This document shows positions 63,592 through 64,000 of a stretch of DNA of 64,000 nt, in pieces. The stretch's first letter is position 1. Each line of letters opens with the position of its first letter. Source of the DNA: Alphaproteobacteria bacterium (lineage in GTDB: Bacteria > Pseudomonadota > Alphaproteobacteria > Sphingomonadales > Sphingomonadaceae). Both the position numbers and the translations under genes were made by a program. Below the pieces are notes generated by a model. It had not been told where the DNA came from and searched no databases. It saw only the letters and a list, made by a program, of their open reading frames with translations. The stretch covers positions 44,351 through 108,350 of the forward strand of contig JAUHYZ010000006.1 in NCBI GenBank assembly GCA_030426245.1, in the 5' to 3' direction.

Positions 63592-64000
63592 GTGAGCCGT
63601 TTGGCCCCCACTATCGCAGCAGCCATTGCGCTGGCAGTACCCACAGCCGCTTGCGCTCAAATGCCTGCCGAGACTGAGTCGACGAGTGCGGAAGCGCCGC
63701 TGACCTTGGCGGAAATCGCTACAATCCAGCAATTGTGCGGCAACGTTTCCCGTATGTATGCCCGTTATCTCGACGATAAGGATTGGGAGAATCTTCCTAA
63801 TGCATTCGCGGAAGACGGCGTATGGGAAGTCCTTGGCAACCGGATGCAGGGGCCCGAAGAGATTCAGGGCTACTGGAAGATGCGCACCGCGGATTGGACG
63901 CCCACTCATGGCCGCGTCCATCAGATTGCCAATGAGGTAATCGAAGTGATCGACCGTGATCATGCGCGCGGCACGTCCACTGTCTTCATCTATTTCTTCG
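63592..64000 (+). CDS. Sec-exported SnoaL_4-like protein, cut by window end
   Basis: This gene is absent from the ORF track because it has no stop before the window ends. The GTG at 63592 follows AAGGGAG with a seven-base spacer. My translation gives a signal peptide (LAPTIAAAIALAVPTAACAQ), then a SnoaL_4-type domain: LAEIATIQQLCGNVSRMYAR, DWENLPNAFAEDGVWEVLGNR and GPEEIQGYWKMRTADW. At least 136 codons are present, and the C-terminus lies outside the window. It is the third exported SnoaL_4 copy in this cluster and is downstream of DoxX copy 4. Confidence 0.82.
   Translation, partial: MSRLAPTIAAAIALAVPTAACAQMPAETESTSAEAPLTLAEIATIQQLCGNVSRMYARYLDDKDWENLPNAFAEDGVWEVLGNRMQGPEEIQGYWKMRTADWTPTHGRVHQIANEVIEVIDRDHARGTSTVFIYFF

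Overview
The window looks like chromosomal DNA of a sphingomonad-type alphaproteobacterium (Sphingomonadales, e.g. a Novosphingobium/Sphingobium relative). This is inferred from the high-GC genes, a large TonB receptor with an N-terminal carboxypeptidase-regulatory-like domain, a NodT-type outer-membrane factor, an alphaproteobacterial Tad/Flp pilus locus with CtrA-like upstream boxes, and a dense set of ring-oxygenase genes. I saw no tRNA, rRNA, CRISPR array, transposase or phage gene.

Layout. 0.2-1.1 kb: a glycosyltransferase. 1.3-6.9 kb: a tripartite RND efflux operon with overlapping genes. 7.3-17.5 kb: a first catabolic cluster (luciferase-like monooxygenase, CocE-type hydrolase, amidohydrolase, TetR regulator, Rieske oxygenase, SDR, O-methyltransferase, orphan solute-binding lipoprotein, MFS carrier). 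17.7-23.2 kb: a TonB receptor divergent from a PhoD phosphatase and a secreted propeller-like protein, probably for nutrient or phosphorus scavenging. 23.2-23.8 kb: a gene-free stretch ending an sRNA-like segment with a strong terminator. 23.8-27.8 kb: a two-component system, a PAP2/Aur1-like membrane phosphotransferase and a second membrane protein. 28.3-39.8 kb: a complete-looking Tad pilus locus, with a 97-aa lipoprotein where CpaD usually sits. 39.9-46.6 kb: the transglutaminase / circularly permuted ATP-grasp / alpha-E module. 46.6-48.2 kb: a small membrane protein and a MetE-like protein.

48.4-64 kb: a second catabolic cluster and the most interesting part of the window. It encodes a Rieske oxygenase, a LigB-type ring-cleavage dioxygenase, a group-D flavin monooxygenase plus flavin reductase, a lactonase-like metallo-hydrolase, two MetE-like proteins (one at its edge), cytochrome b561 and an MFS carrier. 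Woven through it are four DoxX-family membrane proteins and five SnoaL/NTF2-fold proteins. Every SnoaL protein carries an export or anchor signal (TAT, N-terminal anchor, lipobox, Sec, Sec). One DoxX gene and one SnoaL gene are joined by a 32-aa transmembrane ORF through two ATGA overlaps, and a 77-aa transmembrane ORF overlaps another DoxX gene. A recurring element close to ATTGKTAKRCRAT lies in several promoters of this cluster.

My reading, which is inference, is that cytoplasmic oxygenases degrade a polycyclic or aromatic compound while the DoxX/SnoaL modules carry out an associated step at the inner membrane or in the periplasm. The last SnoaL gene runs off the end of the window and is absent from the ORF track. 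A one-base mismatch between the printed line numbering and the ORF track near 53.6 kb was resolved in favour of the ORF track.
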